This document shows positions 11,080 to 22,300 of a stretch of DNA of 64,000 nt, piece by piece. Every line of letters starts with the position of its first letter. The first letter of the stretch is position 1. The stretch covers positions 161,745,937-161,809,936 of the forward strand of contig NC_045436.1 of assembly GCF_002776525.5 (NCBI RefSeq), read 5' to 3'. The translations under genes and the position numbers were made by a program. The notes beneath the pieces are model-generated. The model did no database searches. It saw only the letters and a list, made by a program, of their open reading frames with translations, and was not told where the DNA came from. Source of the DNA: Piliocolobus tephrosceles (Eukaryota > Chordata > Mammalia > Primates > Cercopithecidae).

Positions 11080-11738
11080 AAAAGTAAAGTGTACAAAGTA
11101 CATTAATCTTAGGTATACAGCTCAAAGGATATTTGTATGTGTACATAATATCTCCAACATGCCAGAAGTTTCCCTTGTTCCCCTTTCAATTCAATACCCT
11201 ACCCAAGTGGTAATCACCCCCTAAGATTAATTCTATCATTATCAATTTGTCTGTCTGTCCTTGTACTTCACAGAAATGGAATCATTACTCTTGTTTCTCA
11301 TCTATTTTCACTAAAAAAAGTATGTAAGATTTTTCTGTGTTCTTACATATATTTGTGATTCATTATTTTTATTGCTGTGTAGCATTTCATTGTGTTAATT
11401 TATCACATTTCATTTCGTTCCTCTCCTGTTGATGGACATTTTGTTTCCAGTTTGGAGGTCATGTAATTAAAGCTGCTATAAATATGTTCATACATTATCT
11501 TCAGTGGATGTACGTATTTAGTTATCTTGGATATAAACCCAGGAGTGCAATTTCAGGGTCGTAAGGTAGGCATGTGTTTAGCTTTAGTAAACACTGCCAA
11601 GTGGTTTTGCACAGTGGTTGAAATTATTTACATTCTCACTAGGAATATATAAGAGTTCTAGTCTCTCTACATTTATGTCAACACTTATTATTGTCAGTCT
11701 TTTAAATGTCAGCCCTGCAGATGAATATATAGTAGTAT
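11080..11738 (-). mobile_element. Old L1 (L1M-type) 3' fragment
   Basis: The minus strand matches older mammalian L1 sequence. Visible blocks include 'cagaaatggaatcattactc', 'ttattgctgtgtagcatttc', 'cctgttgatggacattttgt', 'ttaaagctgctataaatatg' and 'aaacccaggagtgcaatttc'. The copy is diverged and full of stops. Confidence 0.75.
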
Positions 11739-11950
11739 CTCTTTTTTTATTCTCTATCTAAATGCTTTACATTTAATCCTCACAATGACTCTATGAGATA
11801 GGCAATATTCCTATCCCTATTTCATAGACGAGGAAATTGAGGCACAGTAACTTGCCCAAGGTTACGCAGCTAGTCAGTGTCAAAGAGAGGATTGGAACCC
11901 ACGTAGCCTGGTTCCAAAGTCCACATTCTAAAACACTTTGCTACCCAAGA
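11739..11950 (-). mobile_element. MIR SINE
   Basis: Well-preserved reverse-strand MIR: 'acatttaatcctcacaatga', 'gacgaggaaattgaggcaca', 'taacttgcccaaggttacgc', 'agctagtcagtgtcaaagag', 'cctggttccaaagtcc'. It abuts the L1M fragment. Confidence 0.85.
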
Positions 11951-12339
11951 GGGGCAGTTATCAGAAGTAAACATGTAGCTATTCTCTGGGATAATATCAT
12001 TTAAGTTCACAATTTTTCAAGCTTATGAATAGTAACTTCTAGAATTTTTGTTGTAGTTCTTTCCCAACCATGCTAGTATTTACGTAATCACGTAAAACAT
12101 AAAGGATTGCAGACTTTTCCTAAACTATTGCATCTATATAAATGCCAGTTACCTTTGTCTTAATAAATATTAAAAATAAATCTGTGACTCCCAAAGAAAA
12201 GTTGTTTGTGAATCACACAAAACTGCCTGTGTACCATCATGCTGCTCATAATTTGGGAAACATTGGTTTAAGCTACATGAATATCTACCTACAAAAATTA
12301 CTCATTTTCCAGAGTTTTTTCTTTTTATTTTTTATTTTG
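11951..12339. other. Unique non-coding sequence
   Basis: Nothing recognised. The last 30 bases form a T/TAT-rich tract that is the antisense tail of the adjacent Alu. Confidence 0.5.
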
Positions 12340-12643
12340 TTTATTATTATTATTTTTTTGAGATAGAGTCTTGCTCCATCGCCCAGGCTGGAGTGCAAAG
12401 GCATGATCTCGGCTCACTGCAACCTCCTTCTCCCAGGTTGAAATGATTCTTGTGTCTCAGCCTCCTGAGTAGCTGGGACTACAGGGGCACACCACCACGC
12501 CTGGCTAATTTTTTGTATTTTTAGTAGAGGCAGCATTTAACTCTGTTGGCCTGTCTGGTCTCAAACTCCTGACTTCAAGTGATCTGCCTGTCCTGGCCTC
12601 CCAAAGTGCTGGGATTAGATGAGTGAGCCACTGTGCCCAGTCC
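12340..12643 (-). mobile_element. Alu SINE (AluS-like), near full length
   Basis: Antisense Alu: T-rich tail, 'gagatagagtcttgctccat', 'cgcccaggctggagtgcaaa', both monomers, and 'ccaaagtgctgggatta' before the left-monomer end at about 12643. Compared with the consensus, the 'gattacaggcgtgagcc' block reads 'gattagatgagtgagcc', so the B-box region is mutated. Confidence 0.95.
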
Positions 12644-12742
12644 AAAGTTTTTTTAAAACAATTGTTGCTATTAAATAATGATGAAGAATTAATATTTAAT
12701 TTAATTTATGGGCTATAGACACATACTATTATGTGCCTGTGG

Positions 12743-12756
12743 ACACACACACACAC
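12743..12756. repeat. (AC)7 microsatellite
   Basis: Short AC dinucleotide run flanked by 'tgtgg' and 'ccctg'. Confidence 0.8.
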
Positions 12757-13169
12757 CCTGCCCTATTAGTTTCAACAAGTGTTTGCCATACATATACTAT
12801 CTCCCAGATATCATGTATGGCTCTCCTGAAGCAGAGCAATGAGCAAAAGCCAGTCCTAGTGGTGATCTATCTTGTGGAGATTACAGTCTGAAAAAAGAGG
12901 AGGAAGAATTAGCTGTGGCCGCAAGTTTCTTTACAGGAGGGCAGAATTGGCCACGTGCTGCAGAGCTGTTCGCAGTGCTCCATGCCATTGTCTTCAAAGC
13001 AGCTTTTCCATGTTGTCCAGATGCTTCCCAACAGACTTGAGACCAGCTATCGATGACTGTATGTGCCACTTTCGTTTCTGTATGCATCATTCCTGGATCA
13101 AAGGGAGCAAAAGCCATTTTGTCTTTATTCTCAATCACTTACTTTAAAATGTCTTTTCTTCTTGCTTTA
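12757..13169. other. Unique non-coding sequence
   Basis: A 91-codon plus frame (12872-13147) and an 85-codon minus frame overlap exactly, so neither is convincing. Confidence 0.5.
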
Positions 13170-13645
13170 AAAATTAATCTATCTATTCCACTCTCATCAT
13201 CCAGCATATAAAAACAGAGATACACTAGTATGTTATTATAATTAATCATGATATACCTGTTACTCAGCTTCGAGAATTAACAATTCATGGCCAGTCTTAC
13301 TTCGTCAATACTTCCATATTACACTGAAGCTAATTCAAAATATTATTTCGCCTGCGAACATTTTATTTGTATGTTTAGTGAATAATAATCACAATACCAT
13401 TATCACATGGAGAAGTTTATCAATAAATCTTATTATCATCAAATGTTCAGTTGGTGTTAACATTTCCAATTATTTTATAAATGTCATATGTTTTAATAGT
13501 TTGTTTGAATGAGGGTCTAAATAAGGCCTATGTGTTAGTATTGGGTGATATGTCTTCTGAGTCATTTAATCTAAGCGTCCTTTTTTTGTTTTACTTTGTG
13601 ATTTATTTATTGAAGACCTTTCACCTCTAACTTACTTTACATTAC
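13170..13645 (-). mobile_element. Old LINE-like fragment, probably L1M
   Basis: Minus-strand pattern known from old LINE copies: 'aatattatttcgcctgcgaa', 'cacaataccattatcacatg', 'tatcatcaaatgttcagttg', 'ataaatgtcatatgtttta', 'gtttgaatgagggtctaaat' and 'gatttatttattgaagacc'. Subfamily uncertain. Confidence 0.45.
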
Positions 13646-14430
13646 AAAATAGAATATGGACATTGAACAGCTTCTTTTCTCTCTAAGTACCTTGAAAGAA
13701 AAAGGCATTAGAACTGACTTCTGAGCTACTCCTGGGGAGAAATAATGAGGCCTCTTTGTTTCGGGATATACTTTTTGCATGTCCAGCAGATACCTACGTA
13801 ATTGTTTATTTATGGTGCTACCACTTTGCTGACCTATCCAAGACTCTGCTCACCCACTTGTTTAGGAAGATGAAGGCCAAACGGACCACTCAGATTCCTG
13901 AGGCTTCTGAGCCAGAACTTTGCCTTTTTAATATGAATGCTATTTTTGAGGGGAAACTGTCTTGAAAGCAGCTTAAATGTAGCAGTAAATGAATATGAGT
14001 TGGAGTTAAGCATTCCATCAACCGGCTCCACGCAGCCCCCCTCTCTTCCAGCCATTTGAAACCATTTCTGCAGAACTTTGCCTAGTCAGTTTCACACAGG
14101 GTAGCAGCATGAGACAGGAATAACTGCTTTTGTATGCCTGCACATGTGCCTTTTTCCCTCTATCATCCACTCGAAGGCATTTTGGAATTGTGTTTTTTTC
14201 TTTTTTAACAGCATATAAAGCTAAATTGAATTCAATGCTAGTAAAAAGGTGGCTTATGTCAGAGACAAGGATGTGTTCTTTCAATTCTAAATGGAATAGC
14301 AAAACCCTGAATGCAAAGTGTTATTTCCTGTGGGGCAGGAAAAGATTCTTTTCCCCTGTGACACTTCACCTGTGTGCCACTCTTGATTCTCTCTTATACT
14401 GCTCTTCTGTTCTTTAATTTGTACCTGGAT
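13646..14430. other. Unique non-coding sequence
   Basis: Four overlapping frames of 69-95 codons occur on both strands at 13756-14417. None has a motif or splice context. Confidence 0.5.
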
Positions 14431-14466
14431 GTGTGTGTGTCTGTGTGTGTGTGTGTGTGTGTGTGT
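14431..14466. repeat. (GT)n microsatellite
   Basis: About 17 GT units with one internal 'gtct' interruption. Likely polymorphic and capable of Z-DNA. Confidence 0.9.
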
Positions 14467-14544
14467 CTACATCTATGTATCTGTTTATCCCTTCTATCTC
14501 CTTTATTATAAAAACAGGAAGTGCTAAATAAATATAAGCTATTA

Positions 14545-14770
14545 TACATCAGGCAATGTTTAAAGCACTTTGTGTTTATCGACTCATTTAGTTGTCACCT
14601 CAACTCTTGGAGGGAGGGACTATTCTAATTACCTCCATTATACAGAAGAGGAAACTGAAGCAGAGAGGTGACTGGTTCTAGATCACACAGATAATCAGTG
14701 GTGGACTTGGGACACAGACCTGGGAAGCCTGACTGCTGAACCTGTGTTTTAACCAGTAGTCTGTTCAGCC
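14545..14770 (-). mobile_element. MIR SINE
   Basis: Reverse-strand MIR: 'gacaatgtttaaagcactt'-like start, 'cctccattatacagaagagg', 'aaactgaagcagagaggtga', 'gatcacacagataatcagtg' and 'aaccagtagtctgttcagcc' at the end. Confidence 0.8.
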
Positions 14771-14829
14771 TCTTTGGAATCATGTGTATATTCACTTTGG
14801 ACCATATCCTCTTCTGAACCATTGCTAGG

Positions 14830-14995
14830 ACAATTCTACATACAAGTTTTATGACTTTGAACAAATCCCTTAAAAGCCAGTGCTCCTAGGTTTTTCTCCT
14901 TAAAATAAAGATATACCTTGTGTAAGGTGTTTATGATATCAAATGAGATAATATTAAGTATCTAAGGGTGTGCGACTTAGAGCAGATGTTCCACA
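14830..14995 (+). mobile_element. MIR SINE fragment
   Basis: Plus-strand MIR: 'tgactttgaacaaatccctt', 'ccttaaaataaagatatacc', 'atcaaatgagataatatta'. It follows a MIR in the opposite orientation 60 bases away. Confidence 0.6.
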
Positions 14996-14997
14996 AA

Positions 14998-15160
14998 CTC
15001 AATTTGATTTAACAAGCATTTGTTGAGCCTGTGGCCTGCGCTGGGCTCAGAGGATACAAGAATGGCCAGTACAGACATGGTTCGTGCCCTCTAAGTTTCC
15101 TGGGTAGTGTCTGATGGGAAAGTGGACAAAATCAACAAACAATGACAAATTTTGACATGT
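14998..15160 (+). mobile_element. Ancient LINE-like 3' repeat fragment
   Basis: Motifs 'ttaacaagcatttgttgagc', 'gctgggctcagaggatacaa', 'catggttcgtgccctctaag' in the usual order. Confidence 0.5.
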
Positions 15161-15164
15161 GCTA

Positions 15165-15265
15165 AAAAAGAACCCACCTCCTCTTAGCATTCCTAGACAT
15201 GCTGAGCATAGAGCTTGGCCCCACAGGAGAAGTTCAGCAAATACTTGTTGGATTAGATGAACCCC
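15165..15265 (+). mobile_element. L2 LINE 3' end
   Basis: Short fragment with the L2 terminal signature: 'cagcaaatacttgttggat' followed by 'tagatgaa'. The 61-codon frame at 15199-15384 starts inside it and is not a gene. Confidence 0.6.
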
Positions 15266-15525
15266 GTCAACTCCATCAGCTGTTGAAGGCTGTCACCAAA
15301 CATGGCTCAAAAATGCAAATGTCAGATGGAAGTGTGTCTGAAAAGCCAGAAGGTGGAGCAGGCCTGGCTCAGTTGGTATTGTAGCTAGTACAAGTCAGGA
15401 GGAACCGTAGGGCAGTGGTCAGCTGGGAGCTGGCCCTTGGGGAGGCAGGTGAGCTCTATGAACACCATGACAGCGCGGAAAGGCAAGAGGCACCATAAGC
15501 CACCAGGAGCCCCTGTGTGAGCTCT

Positions 15526-15755
15526 GCCTCTGCAGTTGGTCTGCTCTGGGACTGTGGGCAAGGTTCTTAGCCTTGGCGTGCTTGTGCCCATCATTTATAA
15601 AGGTAGAAGTGGTAATATGTACCTAGCAGGATTTCTGTGATTTTTCGTGTCAAAAAGTTATGAGAGAATGCAAAAAGGTTCTTAGAAAAGTGCTTGGTGC
15701 GTTGCAATTATTTAGTGAGTGTTAGTTTTTATTATTATTGTTATTCATCATTATT
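15526..15755 (+). mobile_element. MIR SINE
   Basis: Plus-strand MIR: 'gggactgtgggcaaggttct', 'aatatgtacctagcaggatt', 'aaaagtgcttggtgcgttgc' and the 3' end 'tattattattgttatt'. Confidence 0.7.
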
Positions 15756-15839
15756 ATTATAAGAAAGCATCTATATTGCTGCTAAATCAATGTTAGTTTT
15801 CTTTACTTTTGGAAGCCTCAAAAAAGAATGTCATATAGG

Positions 15840-16022
15840 ATAATGGTGTGGTGCAATGCTTCTGGTATAGGAGGCAAGAGGCCTGGGGCTTCTGCTACCA
15901 TGGGACATTGTGACCTGAGGACAGCCAGTTCCCCGTCTCTGGGCTTCAGTTTCCTCATAGGCAAAATCTAAGTTGGGCTTGATGATGTCCAGGGTCATTT
16001 CTAATACTGAGATACCGTGATA
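15840..16022 (+). mobile_element. MIR3 SINE
   Basis: 'ttccccgtctctgggcttca', 'gtttcctcataggcaaaatc', then 'ttgggcttgatgatgtccag' and 'ggtcatttctaatactgaga', matching the MIR3-specific 3' block. Confidence 0.7.
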
Positions 16023-16112
16023 GTCTCCTGAGATTGTGCATCCTACCATTGAACACTCTCAGAAGGAAAGATTACCAAGGGAACTGTCATCTACTACTAA
16101 TCATGGTTTAAT

Positions 16113-16245
16113 GAAGTGGTTCTCAGTTGGGGGTGACTTTGACTGTTTCCCACCCAGGGACATTTGGGGGTGGGGTGCTACTGTTATCTGGTGGATAGAG
16201 CCCAGGGATGATGCTGAACATGGAACAATGTGTAGCACAGGCAAT
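16113..16245 (+). mobile_element. hAT-Charlie MITE, MER20-like
   Basis: Starts with the terminal-repeat-like 'agtggttctcagttggggg', then 'cacccagggacatttggggg', 'gggtgctactgttatctgg', 'agagcccagggatgatgctg' and 'aacatggaacaatgtg'. The right end is missing. Confidence 0.65.
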
Positions 16246-16669
16246 GAAGAGTGATCGGAGCCAGAGTGTGAGTAGTGCCTGGGCTGAACAAGGCTTGCTT
16301 AATGCTTACCTCGTGTTTTCAGGTCAACTAGAGCTGAGCTGCAATTGTCCATGTATTGATGCTCAAGTCCACAGTTAATGTATCAGGTTTATTAGACAGT
16401 TTGATCATTTGAAGGGACCACATAAAAATTTTGTTATTCAGAAGCCTTTGCTTCCTATTCTCTCTATCGCTTGGTGACAGGGAGTTGGGAACAAAGATGA
16501 GGTGTCACGTGACAGAAGAAATGAAATCAGGGATACCTTAGGGCAGAGAGCGTAAAGGAACTCACCTATTAGGGGGCCAGAAAGGGGATGCAAATTGTTC
16601 CGTCTGTCTTTCTAAGGGACTGATAGGCAATGAGTGATTAGATTCTTGCAGGAATTCTTTTGTATCATT
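16246..16669. other. Unique non-coding sequence
   Basis: No recognised element. A few isolated CpGs, no clustering. Confidence 0.5.
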
Positions 16670-16780
16670 ACATTAATTCATTCTCTCACCACTTATGGAG
16701 GACCTGTAGTGTGTCCAGCCCTGTGCCATTGCCAGGGACATAGCAAAGAGCCAAATGGAGCAAGTCTCTGCTTGTCAATG
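16670..16780 (+). mobile_element. Ancient LINE-like 3' repeat fragment
   Basis: 'attaattcattctctcacca', 'gtccagccctgtgccattgc' and 'cagggacatagcaaagagcc' are in the expected order. Confidence 0.45.
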
Positions 16781-16784
16781 TGAG

Positions 16785-17012
16785 GTTTCCTGTGCCCATC
16801 CCTTTTTTATCACTCAGGCAAGTCCTACTTAATCGTTCCAGACCCAGCTCAAAGACGCCTCCCTTTCTGCCTCCTTTTCTCCAATCATCTACTTATCTGT
16901 CTGCTTCCCTGCAGAGACTAGGTTTTAATTGCTTCCTGCATTCTGAATATCTTACTTAGTGCCTGGCACAAAAAACTGTTTGTTGGAAGAATGAGTGAGT
17001 GAACAAATGAAT
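16785..17012 (+). mobile_element. L2 LINE 3' end
   Basis: 'cccagctcaaagacgcctcc', 'cagagactaggttttaattg', 'cttagtgcctggcacaaaaa' and a 3' end of repeated 'gaatgagtgagtgaac' units, matching L2 termini. Confidence 0.7.
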
Positions 17013-18264
17013 GAGGCTGTGCTTCAAGGCCAGTCTTTGTGCAGCTTTTAAGACGTCTTTTCCTTTCCACCTTCCATTCCAGTCCACTCTGTGTCTCCGA
17101 TTAGAAAGAGAGATATGAGAGAGGTGAGGCAGGCAGTTTTCCAGCCAAGGTCTCACAAGGGTGTGCGGAGATAATGATCACTTGGTGAAAGGGAGGCTGA
17201 TGAGAGTTGAGGGCATTTTTAACACAAGTGAGAATCGTGGATGAGGTGGTGCTGTGGTCAGGAGCATGAAGGTGATCAAGGGAAATAATGGGACTGGTAA
17301 CTGCTGTATTAAGGAGAAATATTAATGATCTCCATAAAGATGGTATATAGCTCAAAAGGTATTATTTTTAGTGGGTATCTTTGGGTTGTATGAATTAATA
17401 AGGAGCAGCTTGGGTAGTGGAACTCATTAACTTCTCAAATCTAACTTATTTACACCCAATGTAAACCTTGCTCAGACTGTTGGCATCAGCCGTTATAAAT
17501 GACGCTCCCAATGTGAACTGTATTTTCTGATGGCAACTGCATTTTTGTGTTAGAGCATGGGAGTGGGGATGGAGTTTTCAGATGCATTTGATATCTGTTT
17601 GTGGGTGACTTCATCTTCTGTCACCTGCAACCCTCATTGAAATCAAAAGTTCTGAGTCATTGCAAAGACACTTGCAACCAGTCACATACTGGCTGTGTTT
17701 GGTAAACACCATTGTGTAGCAGTTAATTCAGTTCTTTTGGAATCACTCAAGTTGGTCAGTGGTCTGTTGTTCTCATCAATAGGTTATTAGTGTTAATTTA
17801 CAGTAGAGTCTCTATTTCACTTCACTTGTAAAGGCACTCTGTCTGCATGGGGGCTGATCATTGCATGGGGAGTCTCTTCCAAATATGAGTTCCCTCTTGT
17901 AAACCCCTCCACAGGCTTACATGTCCATTGTCTACAGAGACGATGTGGCAGCATGTGCCATCCCCCCAAATTATTTAATATAGGGCATTTTCCTCAGGTT
18001 TTCAGTCAACTGGTATTGTTCTCTGAGACATTTTCTCCGGCAATGACATAAAAGTGATGTATCGTATTATCATCCTGTGGTCTTACAGATGTTTTGGAGT
18101 TTTGACTTTAAATAAACAACGAGAGTGAAGGGGCTCTGTCGTCAGGTTTTATCAGTTCTCTTTCCTCACCCACTTCTACCAACTACTTTACTACCTGTTT
18201 TGCAAAGGAGGATGGAGAAGGGGAATCAAGTCTGTTGGATGTTTGCACATGGTATCCAATTGCA
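17013..18264. other. Unique non-coding sequence
   Basis: No gene or clear repeat over 1.25 kb. The first 330 bases are purine-rich on the plus strand and give only chance frames (84 codons, minus). Confidence 0.5.
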
Positions 18265-18418
18265 CGCTTCCTCTAAGGTAGGCATTATGATTCCAATTAT
18301 TCAGATTGGGAAATCAAGGCTCCGAGATGATTTTTAACACACCCCAAATCACAGAGCCAGTTACATAGCAATCTGGGATTTCCAATCCAGATTTGCCTTT
18401 GCTCCAACCTTCTGATAA
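18265..18418 (-). mobile_element. MIR SINE fragment
   Basis: 'taaggtaggcattatgattc', 'cagattgggaaatcaaggct', 'atcacagagccagttacata'. Confidence 0.6.
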
Positions 18419-19119
18419 ATCCCATCAGATACCATCCAGGAGAAGGAACGGACCTGGGAAAGGTTAAGGCAAAGCAAGTGAGGAGATTTATAAGGAAAAC
18501 AGGAGAATGTTGGACATAGAATGGAGAAAAAATGTTGAGGCATTGAATTGTTTTCCACCATTTCCACTAATGGGCTTCATGGGAGCCCACTGATCTGGCT
18601 CAGCAAAACCTTCACAACTTCCTAGTCGTTTCTCCCAATAGATCATGAACCAGAGCTCTGAGAGAGTCAAACTGTGATCAGTAAACTACCAGCATCCTAT
18701 GTCCTCGAATTTATCATCTTGATGCTGCTTGAATTTTTGTCTCTCTTTGTAGGAGATGGAGGGACAGTATAGCAAATAATTATATAAATAACTAACATTG
18801 GCTGAGGTTATGTATAACAGGTAAGCATCTAATCTACTGCTTCTTTGACTATTTTTGGGAAAGAATTCCCTCCCTTCCTCTCTTTTCTTAAAAATTCTGA
18901 TCAGTCATAGATTGTTGCCTTATTAACAGATAATAAAATAATAGAAAAATAAAAATAAAAATGGCACAGAAAATACAAGTCTCATTGTTTGTTTATTATT
19001 AGAGTCAATGGACATAAAAATAACTCTCTTAGATGTCAGTTTCATACATATCTGGTCATGAAGTAGGGACATACAGGATACAGACCAGCTTGCATTTTGA
19101 GGCGTGCTTTTCGAAGAAA
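18419..19119. other. Unique non-coding sequence
   Basis: Nothing recognised; an A-rich stretch (18930-18965) carries AATAAA-like words with no transcript context. Confidence 0.5.
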
Positions 19120-19290
19120 CTTACATGCAGTCGTTCTCGGGAGGCTTATTTCCCCTATGTTGCAGGAGAGGGAACAGAAGCACCATAAATAACTTTCTAT
19201 GGCTACAGGCAGTGAGATGAGGAGCCAGCATTGGAAGGCAGGCAGCTGGTTCCAGAACCTTCCCTGTTAACCTCTTTGTATTCTTCCTTG
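19120..19290 (-). mobile_element. MIR SINE fragment
   Basis: 'cctatgttgcaggagaggga', 'ggctacaggcagtgagatga' and 'gcagctggttccagaacct' follow the reverse-strand MIR order. First of a dense MIR cluster. Confidence 0.5.
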
Positions 19291-19324
19291 ACTCATAGTG
19301 CACAGAGCTTGGGCGTAAAGTGGG

Positions 19325-19450
19325 CTGGACCCTGAGCAAGCCCTGACTCTGTCATTTCGTACCTGTATGACATTAGGATTAAATGACATCTCCTCAGAGG
19401 CTCATAGATGGTCCCTGGCATGGCGTAGGTGCTCAACAAATGGAAGCCAT
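19325..19450 (+). mobile_element. MIR SINE fragment
   Basis: 'tctgtcatttcgtacctgta', 'attaggattaaatgacatct' and 'tccctggcatggcgtaggtg' followed by 'ctcaacaaatg', the MIR 3' block. Confidence 0.55.
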
Positions 19451-19744
19451 TCATTTTGACAAGGACAAAATTCCAAGTGGCACTTTGATAATGATTTGGG
19501 GTGGATTATTTGATTCGATGCAGTTAATATTCCACATGTCAGTGTGTCTCAACTGTCATGTTTGTCAGAAAATAGTTGTCAGTTTTCTTATTCTATGAAA
19601 GAAATTAAGTTTTGTTTTTATCATTTTAAATCTCTGCCCATTTATTTCCAAATGCTGTGGCAGAAATGGCCAGCAATAAGGCTTACTATGAGAATAAATT
19701 TTGTTTACTTGGGGAGCCAGTAGCACCACAGATTTTTTTTTTCA

Positions 19745-19978
19745 TTGAAGAGCCTTGGGGTCCAATGCCTGGTGTTAAATTCTAGCTTTTTCCATTTTGG
19801 TTGAAGGCCTTTGATTAAGTTAGTTTAATTTTCCATGCCTCAGTCTCCTCACTTATTAAATGGGGGATGATAATAATATGACCTATTTCAGAGTATAGCT
19901 GTGAGGATTCAATGCATTAATATATGAAATGCACTTAGCACAGTATCTGGAGGATAAATAAACTCTTAGTGATTATTA
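19745..19978 (+). mobile_element. MIR SINE
   Basis: 'ttccatgcctcagtctcctc', 'ttaaatgggggatgataata', 'agctgtgaggattcaatgca', 'cttagcacagtatctggagg' and 'gattattat'. Confidence 0.8.
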
Positions 19979-20089
19979 TGGGTGCTGACTGGTATGTTGT
20001 GAGGTGGAAAAAGGGTAGAGTTTCAAGACATCACCTACTCCCTGTAGGAGAAAATCCACGGCCTTCAACCAAAAACAATGCACCTCAAT

Positions 20090-20325
20090 GATAATATTAA
20101 TGATTAATTATTACAACTATTTTTCCTTAGCACCTGTGATGTGTTGGACATGGTACTGATCATTTCCATACACATTGTTCATTGAATTCTCTCAGCATTT
20201 CACTGATCAGTAATTAAATTTCAAGATAGTTAAGATACTTGTTCAATAACCCATAGTGAGTACATAGAAACCCCACAGGTTGAGCCCAGGGTAAACCCGG
20301 ATGCATCCCACACTGTTTTCAGTCT
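20090..20325 (-). mobile_element. MIR SINE
   Basis: Reverse-strand MIR: 'ccttagcacctgtgatgtgt', 'tcattgaattctctcagcat', 'ttgagcccagggtaaacccg', 'agtctaacc'. With the plus-strand copy 110 bases upstream it forms an inverted pair. Confidence 0.65.
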
Positions 20326-20342
20326 AACCAGAAAAAAAGACT

Positions 20343-20583
20343 AATAGTAAATAATGAGTTAACATTTACTTAGTTTTTACTATGTGTTGGGCCTTGTTCC
20401 AAGTAGTTTATATGATTTATCTCATTTTATCTTCACGCAATACTATGAGATAAACACTACCATTATTTCCACTTTTATAGAGGAAGAAAGAGAGTCAAGG
20501 TTTCATATTGGGACTTGGGTAGTAAGAACTGAACCAAGGTTTGAATGCAGGCAGTCTGGTTCTATAGCCCATGCTATGCTCTA
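20343..20583 (-). mobile_element. MIR SINE, near full length
   Basis: 'aacatttacttagtttttac', 'tatgtgttgggccttgttcc', 'atctcattttatcttcacgc', 'gaggaagaaagagagtcaag', 'gaatgcaggcagtctggttc', 'atagcccatgctatgctc'. Tandem with the preceding MIR. Confidence 0.85.
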
Positions 20584-20614
20584 AATGGTGGAGTTGGCAT
20601 TACAGGCAAAAATA

Positions 20615-20637
20615 TGCACACACACACACACGCACAC
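20615..20637. repeat. (CA)n microsatellite
   Basis: About ten CA units with one 'cg' interruption. Confidence 0.85.
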
Positions 20638-20659
20638 TAGTCTGGGGTCAGGTGTGCAT

Positions 20660-20785
20660 GATCCTACATCTTGGGCAAAATGTTTCCCCTGCTCTGATTC
20701 TTGGCATCCTTGGTAAAATAAGCGGACAATAATAGGGCCTCTTGAAAGTCCTTTCTGTTACTAAAAGCCTACGAGTCTGTAAGCA
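20660..20785 (+). mobile_element. MIR3-like SINE fragment
   Basis: 'atcttgggcaaaatgtttcc', 'taaaataagcggacaataat' and 'agggcctcttgaaagtcctt' resemble MIR3. Confidence 0.45.
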
Positions 20786-21350
20786 GCAGGGCAAAATACA
20801 GCTTTCCTTGTATGTCTCCACCACTTTACTGACCCGTTAGAAAATAGCCATTATGTGAATGGCTTAATTTATATTTAGGTGTTATTTATAAAATTCGGGG
20901 GAAAGAGGGCAGGATGGGAGGCCCAACAGAGCAATTTAAGGCACGTTATCAGCTTCTTACTTGAGATTTAGTCCTGCAGCGTGAGTTCTCTTCTTGAACA
21001 TATACAACTGCATTGTTGCTGGAAAGAGTTCTCGGGCTGTGTTTCTTATCCCACAGCTTCCCTATACACCCTGCTCCTTAGACAAACTGCAGATGATTGC
21101 CTGTTGTGCAAAGTGGACACTCCATCGTTCAGAGTGGTAGATGGACGATTATTTGGTGGAAGCATGTGTCTAAAAACTTGCCAGTTTTCTCCTGCAGAGT
21201 CTCTGACTGTCTGTGTTGTTGTTGGTGGCTCCTTTATTGGTCTACAGAATTTAATTTTTTTTGAAACTGAGCTTTTCATACTTACCTTGAGTATTGATTT
21301 AGAAGGAGGTTTTGTCTTTTCTCTTAAATGCAAAAGGAGAAAGGGACTTG
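20786..21350. other. Unique segment with a 152-codon open frame
   Basis: A plus frame of 152 codons (20981-21439) starts at GTG, not ATG. Its last 30 codons lie in a MIR-like remnant. A 106-codon minus frame covers the same bases. The plus frame has a hydrophobic middle (CVVVGGSFIGLQNLIFF) but no family is recognised and no exon boundary fits. Treated as non-coding. Confidence 0.35.
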
Positions 21351-21430
21351 AAATATCATTATGCATACTCTTTCTTCTACAGAAAAGGAAACTGAAGATC
21401 AGACAGGTGACTCAGCCAAGCTCTTGGAGC
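21351..21430 (-). mobile_element. MIR/MIR3 remnant
   Basis: 'ttctacagaaaaggaaactg', 'aagatcagacaggtgactca' and 'gccaagctcttggagctctg' follow the antisense MIR core. This explains the exon-like look of the stretch. Confidence 0.55.
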
Positions 21431-22300
21431 TCTGGATAACAGAAAATCTCTACCAGGAGTCCCATGTACCTCTGAATTTTTACTGTGAATTTTGTGTATA
21501 CAGACATTTCTCTGGAGAGAAGGTCTATGGCAGGAATCAGAAACGCATGGGCCCACAGATCATGCAAATGAATGACATAGTCAGGTGGAGGGCAATTGGG
21601 ACTGGTGGGAAGCGAGGCCAACTGGACACCACATATTCCACTGGAAGGAAAAGTTGGTTCTTAGCATCAACTAATTGTTAGCAGATGCCGATCCGGGACT
21701 GTTAGACCTTTGAAATTTTCTAAAGAAGCAAGTTTTCTTCATTTTAGGTAAAATATTTTAATTTTAAATGTTGGCAACTCTTTCAAAGGTTTTAAAGATG
21801 CAGTGCAGACAAAGCACAGCATTACTTTGGATTGAGTGCATATCATGGGCCACACATTTACAAACACAAATTTATAACCTAGAAGATTCTCAAAAAGAAT
21901 CTTTGGAAAACAGGGAAACAGCAACTTAGGGAATGACAGTTACAGCTCCAGGACTCATTTTTTTTTCCTCCTCCTCCCTTCCCCATTGAATTAGATGATG
22001 ATTTTTAAACATCACCTACACCTGGAGTTATATTTAGGTCAGTTGAGAGCAACTCCTTCTTTACTGAACATTACGTATATTTATGACAATGTCTCTTATT
22101 CCATCTCCCTCTATCTATTGCACTTGAGGCTTTGCTGGCTTCTGTGCCATTTGTTTCAATATCCATACCTTATTTCCTGGTGACAATGTGTAGCAGCAAA
22201 TACCCGTCTGTGAGGGGGTGAGGCATTGGGCAGAGGTGACAGGCAGCTCTAAATAAGTATTAGAGACACGTCAAACTCAGTTAAATAAGAGAGATTTGAA
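21431..22300. other. Unique non-coding sequence
   Basis: A 106-codon frame (21361-21681) begins in the MIR remnant and is opposed by another on the minus strand. Nothing else recognised. Confidence 0.5.

Noticed and set aside
21366..21404. Apparent micro-exon: 'ctttcttctacag' followed by an in-frame stretch and 'acag|gtgact'
   Set aside because: The text follows the antisense MIR core ('cagaaaaggaaactgaagatcag'-like), which commonly creates splice-like words.
20981..21439. 152-codon plus-strand frame with a hydrophobic middle
   Set aside because: GTG start, a MIR-derived C-terminal part, and an equally open 106-codon frame opposite.
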